A stretch of 23,376 nucleotides of DNA, taken from Saccoglossus kowalevskii. Taxonomy: Eukaryota > Hemichordata > Enteropneusta > Harrimaniidae. Position 1 is the first letter of the stretch. The number at the start of each line of letters is the position of its first letter. Below the pieces are notes generated by a model, which ran no database searches, was not told where the DNA came from, and worked only from the letters and a program-made list of their open reading frames with translations. The stretch is taken from positions 40,740-64,115 of the forward strand of contig NW_003138338.1 of the NCBI RefSeq assembly GCF_000003605.2. The letters run 5' to 3'. The position numbers and the translations under genes are program-made. Shown here piece by piece: positions 1 through 10,934 of the stretch.

Positions 1-329
<329 letters not shown>

Positions 330-492
330 GCATGGTATTGGACCAAGTATAGCCGGTGTGGACCATCTGTCTTGAGTGACGCTGTAAGAACATATTAAAC
401 CATTCCCTACTTCCACAAAGTTAAAACTAATCAACGATGGACACAATAAACTCATAGAAATACGTAAAATTTAAAAGCAAAAGGTACCATTA

Positions 493-502
493 AATAAATA
501 AA
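493..502 (+). terminator. Candidate poly(A) signals for the PIWI mRNA
   Basis: Two overlapping AATAAA hexamers lie at 493-498 and 497-502, about 165 bases after the PIWI stop codon. This implies a short 3' UTR from 330 to roughly 520. The site is only suggestive, because AATAAA is common in DNA this AT-rich. Confidence 0.5.
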
Positions 503-787
503 AAAAAATAGGAGATGCTCGAATTTGTTTCCATAGAAACAGTGACTTGCTCCCCTCCCGTTTGTTTATCGGATTTCCACATTTGTTAGATTCTTAGTGA
601 TTCCTGAGGTTTTATTCTGTCCAAAATCAGGAAGTTTCCGCTCTATCTCTTTAATGCTGTTTACGCACAGTATTGCATCCTGATTTTCAATAATTTTAAT
701 AGCTTCTGGTCATGTGACATCAATTGTAGAAAACCAGTTGGTTATATTGAGTGTAATACTAGTGTCTGTCTCAGTGCAAATTTTATA

Positions 788-2008
788 CGAGGGGTGATCA
801 ATATGTTCTCAGCCTTTGATACAGAAGGAAGATTTTCCTTACACTATTTTTCAATACACTTCAATGCACTTTGTCCATCGATGTTCCAGTTTTCCTATTC
901 CCTGCTGGAAGACGGTTTCATCTTGATCCTTTAGATAGGCCTCAACAGCTTGGATGAATCATTAGTCTCAACACGGTGACCAGCAAGTGGGACTTCAGTT
1001 TAGGAAACAGGTAGAAGTCCGACAGTGCCAGGTCAGGAGTAGGAAGGTTAGGTAAGAGTTCAAAGCCACATTCGGTTGCTGCTGCAACTGCCACCTGTGC
1101 TGTGCTGTGCTGTGTGGACAGGTGCATTTCCTGGAGCAACAGCACACCAGCTCAAAGCTTTCCTCTTTTCACTTTGATTGCTGTTCTTAACTGTTGCAGT
1201 TCTGAAGCATAGTACTCTCCATTGATTGTTTGACCATTTTGCAAGTCGTCAATCATGACACCCTTGCTGTCCCAGAACACAGGCCCTCACATTGCCGACT
1301 GATGCCACTCGCTTGAACTTCTTGGGCGGCTGTGAAACCCTTGTGTGTCCATTGTTTGCTCTGCTATTTTGATTCTGGATCAAAGTGGTGAACCCATGTC
1401 TCATCTTGGGGTCATAAATTTCTTGAGGAAGTCACCAGGATTTGACTGGAAACGGGCCTAAAGCGTCCATGAAACTTTCTACATTTGGGGCACCCACCAT
1501 GCAGACAGCTTGCTCATCCTCAAGATGTTCGACAAAACATTTTGAACTGCGCCATAACTGATGCCTGATATGTCAGATAGTGACACGTCTGTCATTCATT
1601 ACCATGCGATGGATGGCCTCAACCTGATTGTCCGTGGTAGATTTTGGGCGTCCGAACTTGGGTCATCTCTCGTGCTCTCCTTGCCTCGCTTAAAGTTAGC
1701 AACCCACTTCTTTACAGTGGAATAAGCAGGAGAGTCCTCACCAAGTATCGTAACTATTTCTTTTTCTTTGTGAGTCATCCCCTTTTTATAGAGATGCTTG
1801 ATCATAGCACGAGCTTCTGTCTGGTCCATTTTGTGATTTTCGTCTCGCCTGCTGATTTTAAATTGGCACCACATGCTAATTAATGAATACCTAAATTTGC
1901 ATTTCTATAGGTAGTGACTTAAGACGTTATAGTATAAACTTATACCCAAGAATAGGAGTTCTGTCCCTTGTTTCATGGTGAGGCTGAGAACTTATTGATC
2001 ACCCCTCG
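788..2008 (-). mobile_element. Complete but inactive mariner-family DNA transposon
   Basis: The element is 1221 bp and bounded by 27-bp terminal inverted repeats, 788-814 and 1982-2008, that differ at one base. Both begin CGAGGGGTGATCAATA. Each end is flanked by TA (786-787 and 2009-2010), the target duplication typical of Tc1/mariner elements. The length is normal for mariner. A broken transposase gene fills the interior on the - strand. The near-identical termini contrast with the disrupted gene, suggesting a non-autonomous copy moved or preserved by a related active element. It lies about 460 bp past the PIWI stop codon, in opposite orientation to PIWI. Confidence 0.95.
846..1829 (-). pseudogene. 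Mariner transposase pseudogene, multiple frameshifts
   Basis: This is the remnant of a D,D34D cut-and-paste transposase, normally about 340-350 residues. The N-terminal helix-turn-helix region reads well from an ATG at 1829 (MDQTEARAMIKHLYKKGMTH, then AYSTVKKW). An upstream in-frame Met at 1874 is also possible. Conserved blocks then appear in different frames: DETWVHHF (first catalytic Asp at 1403-1405), GVMIDDLQNGQTINGEYY near 1210-1262, NAPVHT at 1111-1128, PDLALSDFYLFPKLK near 990-1040, and HRWTKCIEV near 860-890. Frames change at least four times. The codon just before NAPVHT reads Gly where Asp is expected, so the second catalytic residue appears lost or shifted. The element cannot encode an active enzyme. 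Family assignment is secure. Confidence 0.92.
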
Positions 2009-2010
2009 TA

Positions 2011-3958
2011 CTTTCACTTGTATCGTGTTCTTCTCATGATGGTGTACAGGCTCAAACCAAAATTAGTTCTATACAGTCGCTATACACATATACTTGCTAT
2101 TGGCAGGGATTAGCTAACACTTAATCTGATTTCGTTTTTCTACTAGCTTTTTATATCTGTTCAGTATTTGTTTAATTTGCCCAGTTACAGTGCAGTCTGA
2201 GCATAATCAGCTAGTTGCTTTCCAAACCACCATATATCTAAACTGTGAAGAGTAATCTGATTTATAAGTCTCATAATTAAAGTGCCTGTGAAATGCCTGC
2301 TATTTTCTGCCCCATTTATTTATTGGTACATCAATATTATTATTTTTATGTTATTAAGTACAAAATAAACTTTTAAAGTGAAAAAAATGGTTTTAAAATT
2401 AATCTATGCTAATTTTATTTTTATGTATTTTAAAACGAGGCTTCTCATTAACTTCTCATTTTGCATACTCAAATACCCTTTGTGACATGAAGGGAAACTT
2501 GCTGGTCAGCGTGCATTGCCGATATTGTATATAAGGCACATTTCTTATTCAATTTTCTCGTCTTTGACTAAATTGTCACTCATGTATTTCTTTCTTGAGG
2601 AAGAGTGGACCATAAAGAACGATAAAGTTTATCATACATGGTTTAGTTAGATATGAAATCTATCCCTTATGGCGTAGCTGGTCGCCATGATTAACTGTGT
2701 ACTGCAGAATCAGTCACTTGTATTGTGGTCGACGAACATCTATTGCCATGGAACTCTATGATCGCTATGTCTATCTCGACCATAATTACGACATTACATT
2801 ATAAATATGTGGTTGCAAAATATTGACATCCCACTTTAATGCAGATCAAATTGCAAGAAAAGATCACAGAAGTGTGAAGTCAACACCAATCAAAAAACCA
2901 TTCACAATCTTTTATACAGCAAAATTAAAAACAATTGCGTGTGAGTGCTGCATGATTTCCTGTCTGTTCGATGTATCGGTTTGCCTGTCATGTCATTGCT
3001 ACCTCTCACATAACACAAACTGTATGGTCACTAAAAAGCGTTATTCAGATTCCCAGAACATTTGACGCTTGTCTCTCTTTGAAAGCCGACGCAGTGAACA
3101 TGGGCTGGTCCGGAATCTGGTTCTTTAAGAAGTATTGTTAGTACTGTGCTAGGTTTAATTTGTTGACATCCAAGTTGTTCTTTCTTAAATGCGAGGACAG
3201 TTGTTCCGCGTAGGAATCTACGGTATGACGGTATAAAGACAATGTCTATTCCAACTTTTTCTCATTGATTTTACGTCTTTCATCTACAGATGTTACACCT
3301 TCGAATCATTTGGAAATGCGTAAATTTTCACACTATTCCACCAAAAATGCTGCAAACGTTTAAAAAAAAAAAAAAACGTTGACCGAAAAACATATGGCGC
3401 AGTATTTTTAAGTATAGTACAAGAGTATGGCTTCCTCTCATATTTTCGCGTTTGCTGGTGCACTATTACTTCGGCTAGATTCGGAAAGCTGGAAATAGGA
3501 AATAACTGTTTCAGGACAGGTGGGCGTGGCTAGAACAAGAGAAATATTTCAAATTTACTCGGATACGAGTAATCATTTTCAACCAAAAAATCAATAACTG
3601 TCTATTTCAGTGGAATACAAAACGGGAAATGTATGGTTGGGCAGAGGCACTTTAATGTTGAAATTATTGATAAAAATTAAAGTCTTTCACAAGCTTTATG
3701 ACAAGGCTAAGCTAACTTTGTATTTAAGTTATGTTCAGAATGTACTGTTATGATGGTGTCCAAAATGCCATGGTAACTTTCATTAGAAACTTGTTGTCAC
3801 TGATATATTTTGGTCATTTCAGAGAATGTACGATTTTGTATAACTCATCTGATGAAAAGAGATATTTCGATTTTGATTCATTTAATAACGCATTTATTTG
3901 AAGTGCATGTGCCAGTCAGTTTAGATTCATGTGATTTCAAATGTACCGGTAGTTGAAT
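2011..3958. other. Intergenic stretch, no gene recognised
   Basis: Reading both strands I see only short open frames with no recognisable motif. The longest, 2823-3065 on +, looks random, with many Cys and Ser codons and no splice context. There is a 14-base A run at about 3361-3374. No transposon ends were identified. Confidence 0.6.
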
Positions 3959-4161
3959 TACTGTAGAATACTTTATTTTCACTTGGAATTTATTTTCGCT
4001 GAAGGGATGATTCCGTGAAAATAAAATCCAGTGAATGTACTTTTTTTCCTATATTTCACATTAAACTCATGAAAAATCAGTGAAAATAAATTCCAAGCAA
4101 AACGCCCAAAAAGCCTTTTCAGCGAAAATTAATTCCAGCGAAAATAAAGTATTCCACAGTA
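3959..4161. mobile_element. MITE with TACTGT termini, copy 1 (203 bp)
   Basis: Terminal inverted repeats of about 45 bp run inward from TACTGTAGAATACTTTATTT at the left and the complement TACTGTGGAATACTTTATTT at the right. Both continue into TTTTCGCTGAA. The outer TA may be the target duplication, which would suggest the Tc1/mariner superfamily, but no coding sequence is present to prove it. Related copies occur at 13355-13511, 19325-19412 and 21944-22155, with a relic at 7341-7369. Confidence 0.85.
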
Positions 4162-5005
4162 GGTTTTCCTGCAGTATTAGAGATTGTCATTTGATAGATT
4201 CACCATTAATTATTCCAATGTGCGTTTTATGAAGTCACACTATTTATCATATCTTGATGATTTAGTAAAATAGGAGTAATACATTAGAAAAATTGTCAAG
4301 TATGACAGTTCTTTTTAAGAGTCTTTGTTTGATTAAATCAGGTTTTTATTCATTTTATAGACTTAATTTACACACTTAGTAATTTCTGTAGAGACAGTTT
4401 TAAATTTAGGTAGATTGAATGAAAATCGGCAATCATGAATGTTAATTTTTATGACTAATATTCAATACTTACATTGTGGTTGATTGGGGGAAAAAAAAGA
4501 TTGTGATTTTGTAATGTGATGTTTTTTTTACTTTTTTCTTTCTATGTCAGGAATCATGTCTGTTAAAAATTGTTTTTACTTATTTCTTTTATTTATCTAT
4601 TTAAGTTGTATTTGTCGGTATATTTTGTTTCCTGATTACAAATACATGTCTGATCAAAGTAAGTTATAGTTCAACTCCAATTATTTTCAAACAGGTTCAA
4701 CAGCTGCATTGTGTGCAGATTACTCCAGCAATTTGACTTGATGCTGGTTTTGTTGGAGTTTTTTTCAGATCAGATCTTCTTTCTCTTAGGGCTTTTGCAA
4801 TCAGGCAACAAAACTAACAAAAGTACAAATAATGATCATTTCTTTTGAAAGCAAAAAAATACAAAGATTTCTTTTTAATCAGATTGGCTTTTCAAGTGTT
4901 GGTTGAAGATTGTCAATGAGTAGAAAATATGGAAACAGTAATTTGTATTTTGTAACATCTTGAGGTGTCAGTTGCAAGTCGAAGAAGTAGTGGCACAGCC
5001 ACTTT
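4162..5005. other. Intergenic stretch, no gene recognised
   Basis: This is AT-rich sequence with homopolymer runs and no coding motif or clear repeat boundary on either strand. It ends where the repeat cluster at 5006 begins. Confidence 0.55.
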
Positions 5006-5252
5006 GTGGGTAACATCTTGAATATGGCCTGAAATTAAATAAAGTTGAGAAACAGGTTTTTTAGTTTTCCTACAAATCAGGGGGAAAATAATAAAATTTC
5101 TCACCCAAATGATCTGTTGGGGTAACATTAAGGCAACTGCGAATAAAATGTGACTGCAATCATTGTCCCTTGCATACAAACACTTCATTACAAGAACAAT
5201 GTAGAATACTTGTCCGGGGGTATTTGAAATCAAAATCGCCATTCAAATGTAA
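5006..5252 (+). repeat. Dispersed repeat A, copy 1
   Basis: This segment is a diverged direct copy of 5811-6061. Shared blocks in the same order are CATCTTGAA, a TAAATAAAG...AGTTGAGAAA stretch, CCTA(C/T)AAATCAGGG, GTTGGGGTAACATTAA, CCCTTG(C/T)ATAC(A/G)AACAC, and TATTTGAAA followed by AAATCGCCAT. Differences are substitutions and small indels, so the copies are old. No coding potential is conserved between them. Confidence 0.8.
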
Positions 5253-5516
5253 GGAATTCGCTGATTGGCTACTAAAAGTGTGGCGAGTGTCCTTCGCTGT
5301 GTTCGTTATGGAGCTAAAAAAAGGGAATTTCTTTTCATCATATAAATTCCACCCTGTTGAACAACCCGCCCATTCTCTGTTCGAGATCTGGATTTGGTAC
5401 ATTATGATTCAAGTCATCTACTGAATTGCCGTACACTTGTGTTCCAAGGTCTATTTGTTCAAGGGTTCGCCTTTGATGGCCTGGGGTGTAGGGCAATACA
5501 TTGCATCAAAATACAG

Positions 5517-5605
5517 TTACAGCAAGTTTCAGAAGTATTGGGGCAGCAAATTTGCAAACTCGCTAGCGAATTGGCTAAATGTTTGGGTTTTGACTAAACA
5601 GTTGG
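5517..5605 (+). repeat. Dispersed repeat B, forward copy
   Basis: This 89-bp unit begins TTACAGCAAGTTTCAGAAGT and runs through TTGGGGCAGC, GCTAGCGAATTGGCTAA and GGGTTTTGACTAAACAGTTG. It is inverted relative to the copies at 6136-6223 and 6385-6449. Short open frames over it exist in all three copies, but no frame is recognisable as a protein. Confidence 0.85.
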
Positions 5606-5810
5606 CTCTCGAATCCCGGGAGAGTCCATTTTGCATTAGGGAACTTAGTATGCTTTTACGTAGCCTGGTACATGTCTGGATTCCCTGAATGCTTTGCGAG
5701 GCGTGGTAATGTGAAAGTAGTTTCCCTGGTCATCCTGAGAATGGCCACAGTCAGCTGGCGTATATGTGATAATATGATAAATGTGATTAATCCACCGATA
5801 TTTACTATAG

Positions 5811-6061
5811 TGGGGGTAGCCATCTTGAACACTGATTGAAACTAAATAAAGAGACAAGTTGAGAAAGTTTCCTATAAATCAGGGAGGAAATAATTTTTCA
5901 CATCCAAACGATTCGTTGGGGTAACATTAAACCAGCCGCTAATAAAATTCGACTTCATTCATCGTGTTTGCGTGAACAATCCCTTGTATACGAACACCAC
6001 GAAAAAAATAGAACACTTTCCCTGGTATATTTGAAAGCGAAATCGCCATCCAACTGAAGTA
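5811..6061 (+). repeat. Dispersed repeat A, copy 2
   Basis: This is a direct copy of 5006-5252, about 800 bp downstream. It is followed by a repeat B unit in inverted orientation. A-to-B order therefore recurs with B flipped, pointing to rearrangement or repeated insertion. Confidence 0.8.
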
Positions 6062-6081
6062 TGACGACTGTCCCCTACTGT

Positions 6082-6223
6082 TATATAGATTCACCCAGAG
6101 TGGGCGTGACCACAGGACAGCGCCAGCCGTTTAGTCAACTGTTTAGTCAAAACCCAAGCAGTTAGCCAATTCGCTAGTGAGTTTGCAAATTGGCTGCCCC
6201 AATACTTCTGAGACTTGCTGTAA
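6082..6223 (-). repeat. Repeat B plus flank, first of a tandem pair
   Basis: This segment begins TATATAGATTCACCCAGAGTG and ends with an inverted repeat B (6136-6223). The same arrangement recurs at 6322-6449, so the two form a direct pair with a 240-bp offset. The B part is the reverse complement of 5517-5605 with only a few differences. Confidence 0.8.
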
Positions 6224-6321
6224 GCGACCACATTTACTTTCAGTCTTAGTATATTCAAATAATTTGGAAAAACAACAACACACAGATAAGATAGTACTAA
6301 TGGTTTACAATCATGTTGTAA

Positions 6322-6449
6322 TATATAGATTTGCCCAGAGTGGGGGTGGCAACAAGTCAGTGCCAGCAAGATTCAAAAGCCAAATGTTGAGTCAAAACGC
6401 TAGCGAGTTTGCAAATTGGCTGCCCCGATACTTCTAAGACTTGCTGTAA
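6322..6449 (-). repeat. Repeat B plus flank, second of a tandem pair
   Basis: This is a direct duplicate of 6082-6223 with an internal deletion of about 15-20 bp before GCTAGCGAG. It ends in the same TTGCTGTAA terminus. Confidence 0.8.
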
Positions 6450-7689
6450 TGTGCATCTTATGTTCACTACCATAGTTAGTTCTTACCTAAATATGGCACT
6501 CTAATGTTCAGTCAACCTATAATACCACACAAAGCTTTCAACTGCAATCTACCCTAAGATATATATAAATCACCTGCAGCTGTTCTTCAAAACCGGTTGC
6601 TATGTACACATTTATGTCGTGTGGGACTCTCCACATATGCAATTGATAACAATTCTTTTTATTTATATATATTCTTCATACATTCGAATTATTATTCTAC
6701 ATAGTTTTTATTAAATTTGGGCTTTTAGTTTTAGTTCTCAATTGTTCAAAAAGAATGGGTGCGACTTCTTTCAGGAATGCAGCTACTAAACGGTTTTGCT
6801 TATCACAGAAGTAAGTGAAGCATGTTGCATCAGGTCTTGCTCCATATATTCTCCTTTAACATTAATTATGCTGGTATTAAGTACAAACAACTGTAGTCTT
6901 ATGAAGGTTCTGTCCAATCTCAGCCATAATTTTTTTTTATTCTTCATTGCACTTTAGCGTCTTTAGTAATAATACTACCTTAACCTTGTACTCATCATGT
7001 TGGCAGCCTTAGGTTTACATGATTGCGATCATTCATTAATTTCCAATATGTTAAACCACTTTTGTTCCTGACATCTTCTTTTTAAGGCTATTTCTAAGCC
7101 TTCAGATCTCAATCAAAGTAGGATTTTCTGATCTGCTCTGAGCCTTGAACCGAGCGCAGTCTCGATTCCTCTTTCCTTCTGACTGACTGATAATACACCC
7201 GTTACACTGGGCTAAACATTTGGTGTTCATAAGTAGATTCTGTAGATCATGTTATACAATTTTTTTTCACAGAAGAGGGAAATCAGGTTGTCTCATCTAC
7301 AGTTGAGTATGTTATTCCCACTTTTTGAATGGTTTGAGTGTATGAAAAATCACTGAAAATAGATTCCATGTGTTCCAAGTTACATTGATGGTTTTTGGCT
7401 AAGCTTTATTGTTTTACAGTGCCAAATGACAGTTTTGTTTTTATAAAGAAAAATACTTTTATTTTATCAGATTTATATTTAATATATTTTATCTTGTTTG
7501 TTTTATTGGGAGAAATATCCCATTCAATAAATGTATATCATTTATTACAGTTTATAATAAAGGAATGTTTACAAAAACCTGCGTTTGCTCTTTTTTTTTT
7601 TAGCATCCCTAAATTGCATTTGATTTTCTCCTGTAACCCTTTAACTGTTTGTTCATAAGTGTTTGTGACAAAAACTGTAACTATCTTTT
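6450..7689. other. Intergenic stretch, no gene recognised
   Basis: No coding motif was found on either strand. A 29-base relic of the TACTGT-type MITE interior lies at 7341-7369 (ATGAAAAATCACTGAAAATA). The open frame at 7395-7658 on + is hydrophobic only because of T-rich sequence. Confidence 0.6.
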
Positions 7690-8652
7690 TAGTCCCTGTT
7701 CGGACGAAGTCTGAAAACGGGGACTATTAATTTGGGTTCTGTCCGGAGCCATTGCTCGAACACCCTTTGACCGATCTTGTTCATACTTGGCATATGTATG
7801 ACGACCTACATATGCACGCCAATTTTTGTTGAGATTCGATTAAATATGGCTGACTGGCAGCCATTTTGTCCCTCAAATTTGCTAAATTCTGATATTTAAA
7901 ACGTGTCTGGAACCGTTTCTCGGAGCTGAACAGGGTGATTTCAATCAAACTTTGTATGGTGATCATGCATATTGGGTTATAGGTGCACGTCACTTTTTTT
8001 TCGAGATTCGGTCCAAGATGGCCAACTGGCGGCCATGTTTGTTTTTGTGCTGATATGCTGATAACACACCTTGTTTTGTTTTGAGATTTGATCAAATTTG
8101 TCGAAATGGCGGCCATTTTGTTTAATATCTTAAAATTAGTCCGAAACTGTTTCTCGGGGCTGATTTCACTAAAACTTCGTATGATGATCATGTACATTGG
8201 GTTACTTTTTTGTGTTGATTCCTCTGAAAGATATGGCCTGATTCACTTGAAAGTTTGTACATAGGTAGTATACTGCAAGGTAACACGTATTTTGTCTTGA
8301 GATTTGATCAAATTGTTGAAATGATGGCCATTTTGTCAAAAATAACGTAAAATCACATTCTGTAACATGTCCGGAACAGTTTCTTGGAGCAGAACAGGGC
8401 GATATGGCCTGATTCAGTTCAAAGTTGAATAGGGCATTTTCAATTAAACTTTGTATGATGACCTTGCATACTAGGTTATGGTGCAAGCCATATTTCTTTT
8501 GGAGATACAACAATACTTGACTGGCTGCATTTTTCTTTCATGCTATTTCCTCTGTAAGATATAGTCCAATTCAGCTCAATGTTTCCACGTAGGTACTATA
8601 CTGACAGTAACACAATCTGTGTTAGTGTTAAAAAAATATTTAACGGGGACTA
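7690..8652. repeat. TAGTCCC-bounded element with internal degenerate repeats
   Basis: The left end starts TAGTCCCTGTTCGGACGAAG and folds into a hairpin (7691-7725). The right end reads CGGGGACTA, the inverted complement of the left end. Between them a motif GAGATT(C/T)GAT...GGC(G/A)GCCATTTTG recurs at 7831, 8003, 8093 and 8299, with a decayed copy at 8502. A second motif, AACTT(T/C)GTATG(A/G)TGA, recurs near 7949, 8172 and 8449. Open frames on the - strand run across it only because the repeats lack stops. It looks like a non-autonomous transposable element about 960 bp long. The superfamily is unknown to me and no clear target duplication is visible. Confidence 0.75.
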
Positions 8653-10559
8653 TGCATTATCAATACTTGTTTTTCCAATTTTTAACAAAACATTTCCTGT
8701 GTCATCAGTGTGAAACGGCCATTGCTGAAATGTGGACACTGAATACATAGAACATGCGTTCTACACCAACGTTGCAAGTGAAAAAAGATGGCCCAAGGCT
8801 GCACCCTGGTTTCCAGAGGGCACCATTTATGGAAATCCTATTTTTTCAAGGTTACCATACAAGATGACAACTTAGTGAGTGCCCTGGAAGAAATGTCAAA
8901 TAATTTGCCATCTTGAGAGTTCAATCCTCTCACTGTTGATTTTATGTGTAATTTCCCATAATACCTAGGTAATTTTCTACGGTTCACACCACATGACAGA
9001 TTTCAACAAAGAGTTGTCACATCACATTTTATGTGTTATCAGCCTCGAGTAGGGTCACTTTGCCCATACAATTTTGTCTAAAATTTGGTTATTTTAAACA
9101 AAAATGTCTAAAATCACAGCTATTCAATGCTGTTAACATTTTCAATGAATCTAATATGAAATTCTGAAGTTCATATTACATGTAGCAATAGTGTTGACTT
9201 TGTGAATATTAGGATCAGATCATTTAAGGATACCGGTAACTGCAACGCTTATGTTTCCCTGTTGCTGTACATAATAAAGACTACACGTGCTTTTGAATTC
9301 CTTTAAATTGTTTCTGCAAAGAGTCAAGAGTAATTTTTTTTCCTGCATTCTAATTAGGTGATTACTAACAAACTTGTATATATAGGTATAAGTAGATGAC
9401 CTTCCCCATATATGTGATCTTCGCTACCATTTGTAAGTCTATCTTCCCCACACTTGCATATACAGCGCAAGCCATGTGCAGTTTAACTATGTTCAAATTG
9501 TATTACCTAGCATGTAAGTTTAAATTTTTACCTGCCTGATTGGAAAGTAGGGCATACAATTTTAAACACTGATACAATCATAATCTGGTAATATCAGTAT
9601 ATAAATTTAAAGACAAACCACACACTTGAAATGGTATGAAACTTTACTCAATAATTATACATGAATATGGTCTTTCTACAGTGAAAAAAAAAATTTTCAA
9701 CTTGAAGGTATCACCAACAAAATGAACAAATCTGAGAGAGTCCACCCAAGCTACATACAAGTATCAAAGCAAGCACACTTGCTGTTTTCAAGAACTCAAA
9801 AATGAAAAAAGATCCACTCTGTTGACTAATTCAACAGCAGAGCTGAAAGATGTCAAAAGTTGGCTCTGGCGCTCAAAAGGTTAGAGAAGTAAATGTGCAC
9901 CTACCTACAATTATTATGCATTAGTTACCCAATGAATATTAAAACAAACTCAATATCACTGCATTCAATGTTCTATTAAAATTTAAATGCAGAAACTACT
10001 GTGCTGTAGTTTATTTTGATAAAATTACATAAAACAGGATTCTGTCTAAAGCAGCAATTCCTGTATGTACATGTATCAGTAAATTCAAATAACATAAAAA
10101 CAATATTTTTCTTATTTTTCAATATTTGGTAAAATGTACATTTAATTAACTTGTAAGTGTGCCATGTACTGACATCATCAATTTATATTAAAAGTGCATT
10201 GAATAAAAAAAAAAATACAATGCTAAATAAGATTCATTAAGATATTTATAAGATATTTTATTTATCAGATGCCTAATAAAGTTCCATCCAAGTAATTTGT
10301 TTTGAACCATTTATTTATGTGATTCCAGTCACAGGTTACAATGTTTACCAAAATATTCAATAGATTCTGCAAGTCTTACAGATGCATAGACACTGTTATT
10401 GCACAAAACTAATGATAACTGAATGAGAGCACAGGTTTTACTTGTCTCATTCTTGCTGCTGCATTGTGTAAAATTTGAAGTAAAGCAATGATTAGCGGCA
10501 CCCATGAATACTTAACTGCCACTGAATGTGTTGAGGTGGAAATCTTGTCATACTTTGTG
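8653..10559. other. Intergenic stretch, no gene recognised
   Basis: This is unique-looking AT-rich sequence without a convincing exon. A small hairpin with a 9-bp stem (CTCTGTTGA / TCAACAG-AGAG, one bulge) lies at 9817-9842. Sequence near 9640-9900 is less AT-rich and could belong to an unannotated non-coding exon or a repeat, but nothing decides this. Confidence 0.5.
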
Positions 10560-10870
10560 AGGACTTGCAACACATCAGTCACTAAACCATTCTAGGGAGT
10601 CACTCAATAGACAGAGGTGGGACTCGCATCCACCACACTGTGTGGGGACTGACACTTCAGTCATTTTTAATAGTTCTTAAGATTACCGGTAAATCCCTAT
10701 GAATGCCTGAAACGCCACTCAAAAGACAGGAGTGGGACCTACAGGTATATTCACCACAAAACTGCATGGAGACTTGACACTTCATTCCAAACGGTTCTAG
10801 AGAGTAAAGCCACAACACCTGAAATGCTACTCAATGGGTGGATAGGAACCCATATTGAATGCATCCAGTA
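10560..10870 (+). repeat. Degenerate tandem repeat, about 100-120 bp unit, roughly three copies
   Basis: A block pairing (A/G)TTCT(A/T)(A/G)(A/G) with a later (C/T)ACTCAA(T/A)(A/G)G...GGTGGGAC-like segment recurs, with left edges near 10587, 10673 and 10790. The first two copies share GACTGACACTTCA or GACTTGACACTTCA after a CCACCAC or CACCACA stretch. Copies are strongly diverged and boundaries are approximate. Confidence 0.6.
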
Positions 10871-10934
10871 AGTTCAGCACCATGTAACTGACAAGTGTAT
10901 CAACAAAGTTAAGCTGAGATAATGTTTTTTAGTA

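Noticed and set aside
2823-3065. 80-codon + strand open frame
   Set aside because: Composition is random-looking, with no motif, no signal peptide and no splice evidence.
4913-5688. Cluster of overlapping open frames of 67-109 codons on both strands
   Set aside because: They lie over dispersed repeats A and B, run in conflicting frames, and match no protein family I recognise.
6091-6437. Open frames on both strands across the inverted repeat B copies
   Set aside because: They share residues with the 5517 copy only because the DNA repeat is shared. No domain or splice context is visible.
7781-8513. Two - strand open frames (138 and 103 codons) with KMAAS-like repeats
   Set aside because: The repeats come from the DNA unit of the TAGTCCC element. 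There is no known domain, no consistent start, and the frame is not kept between units.
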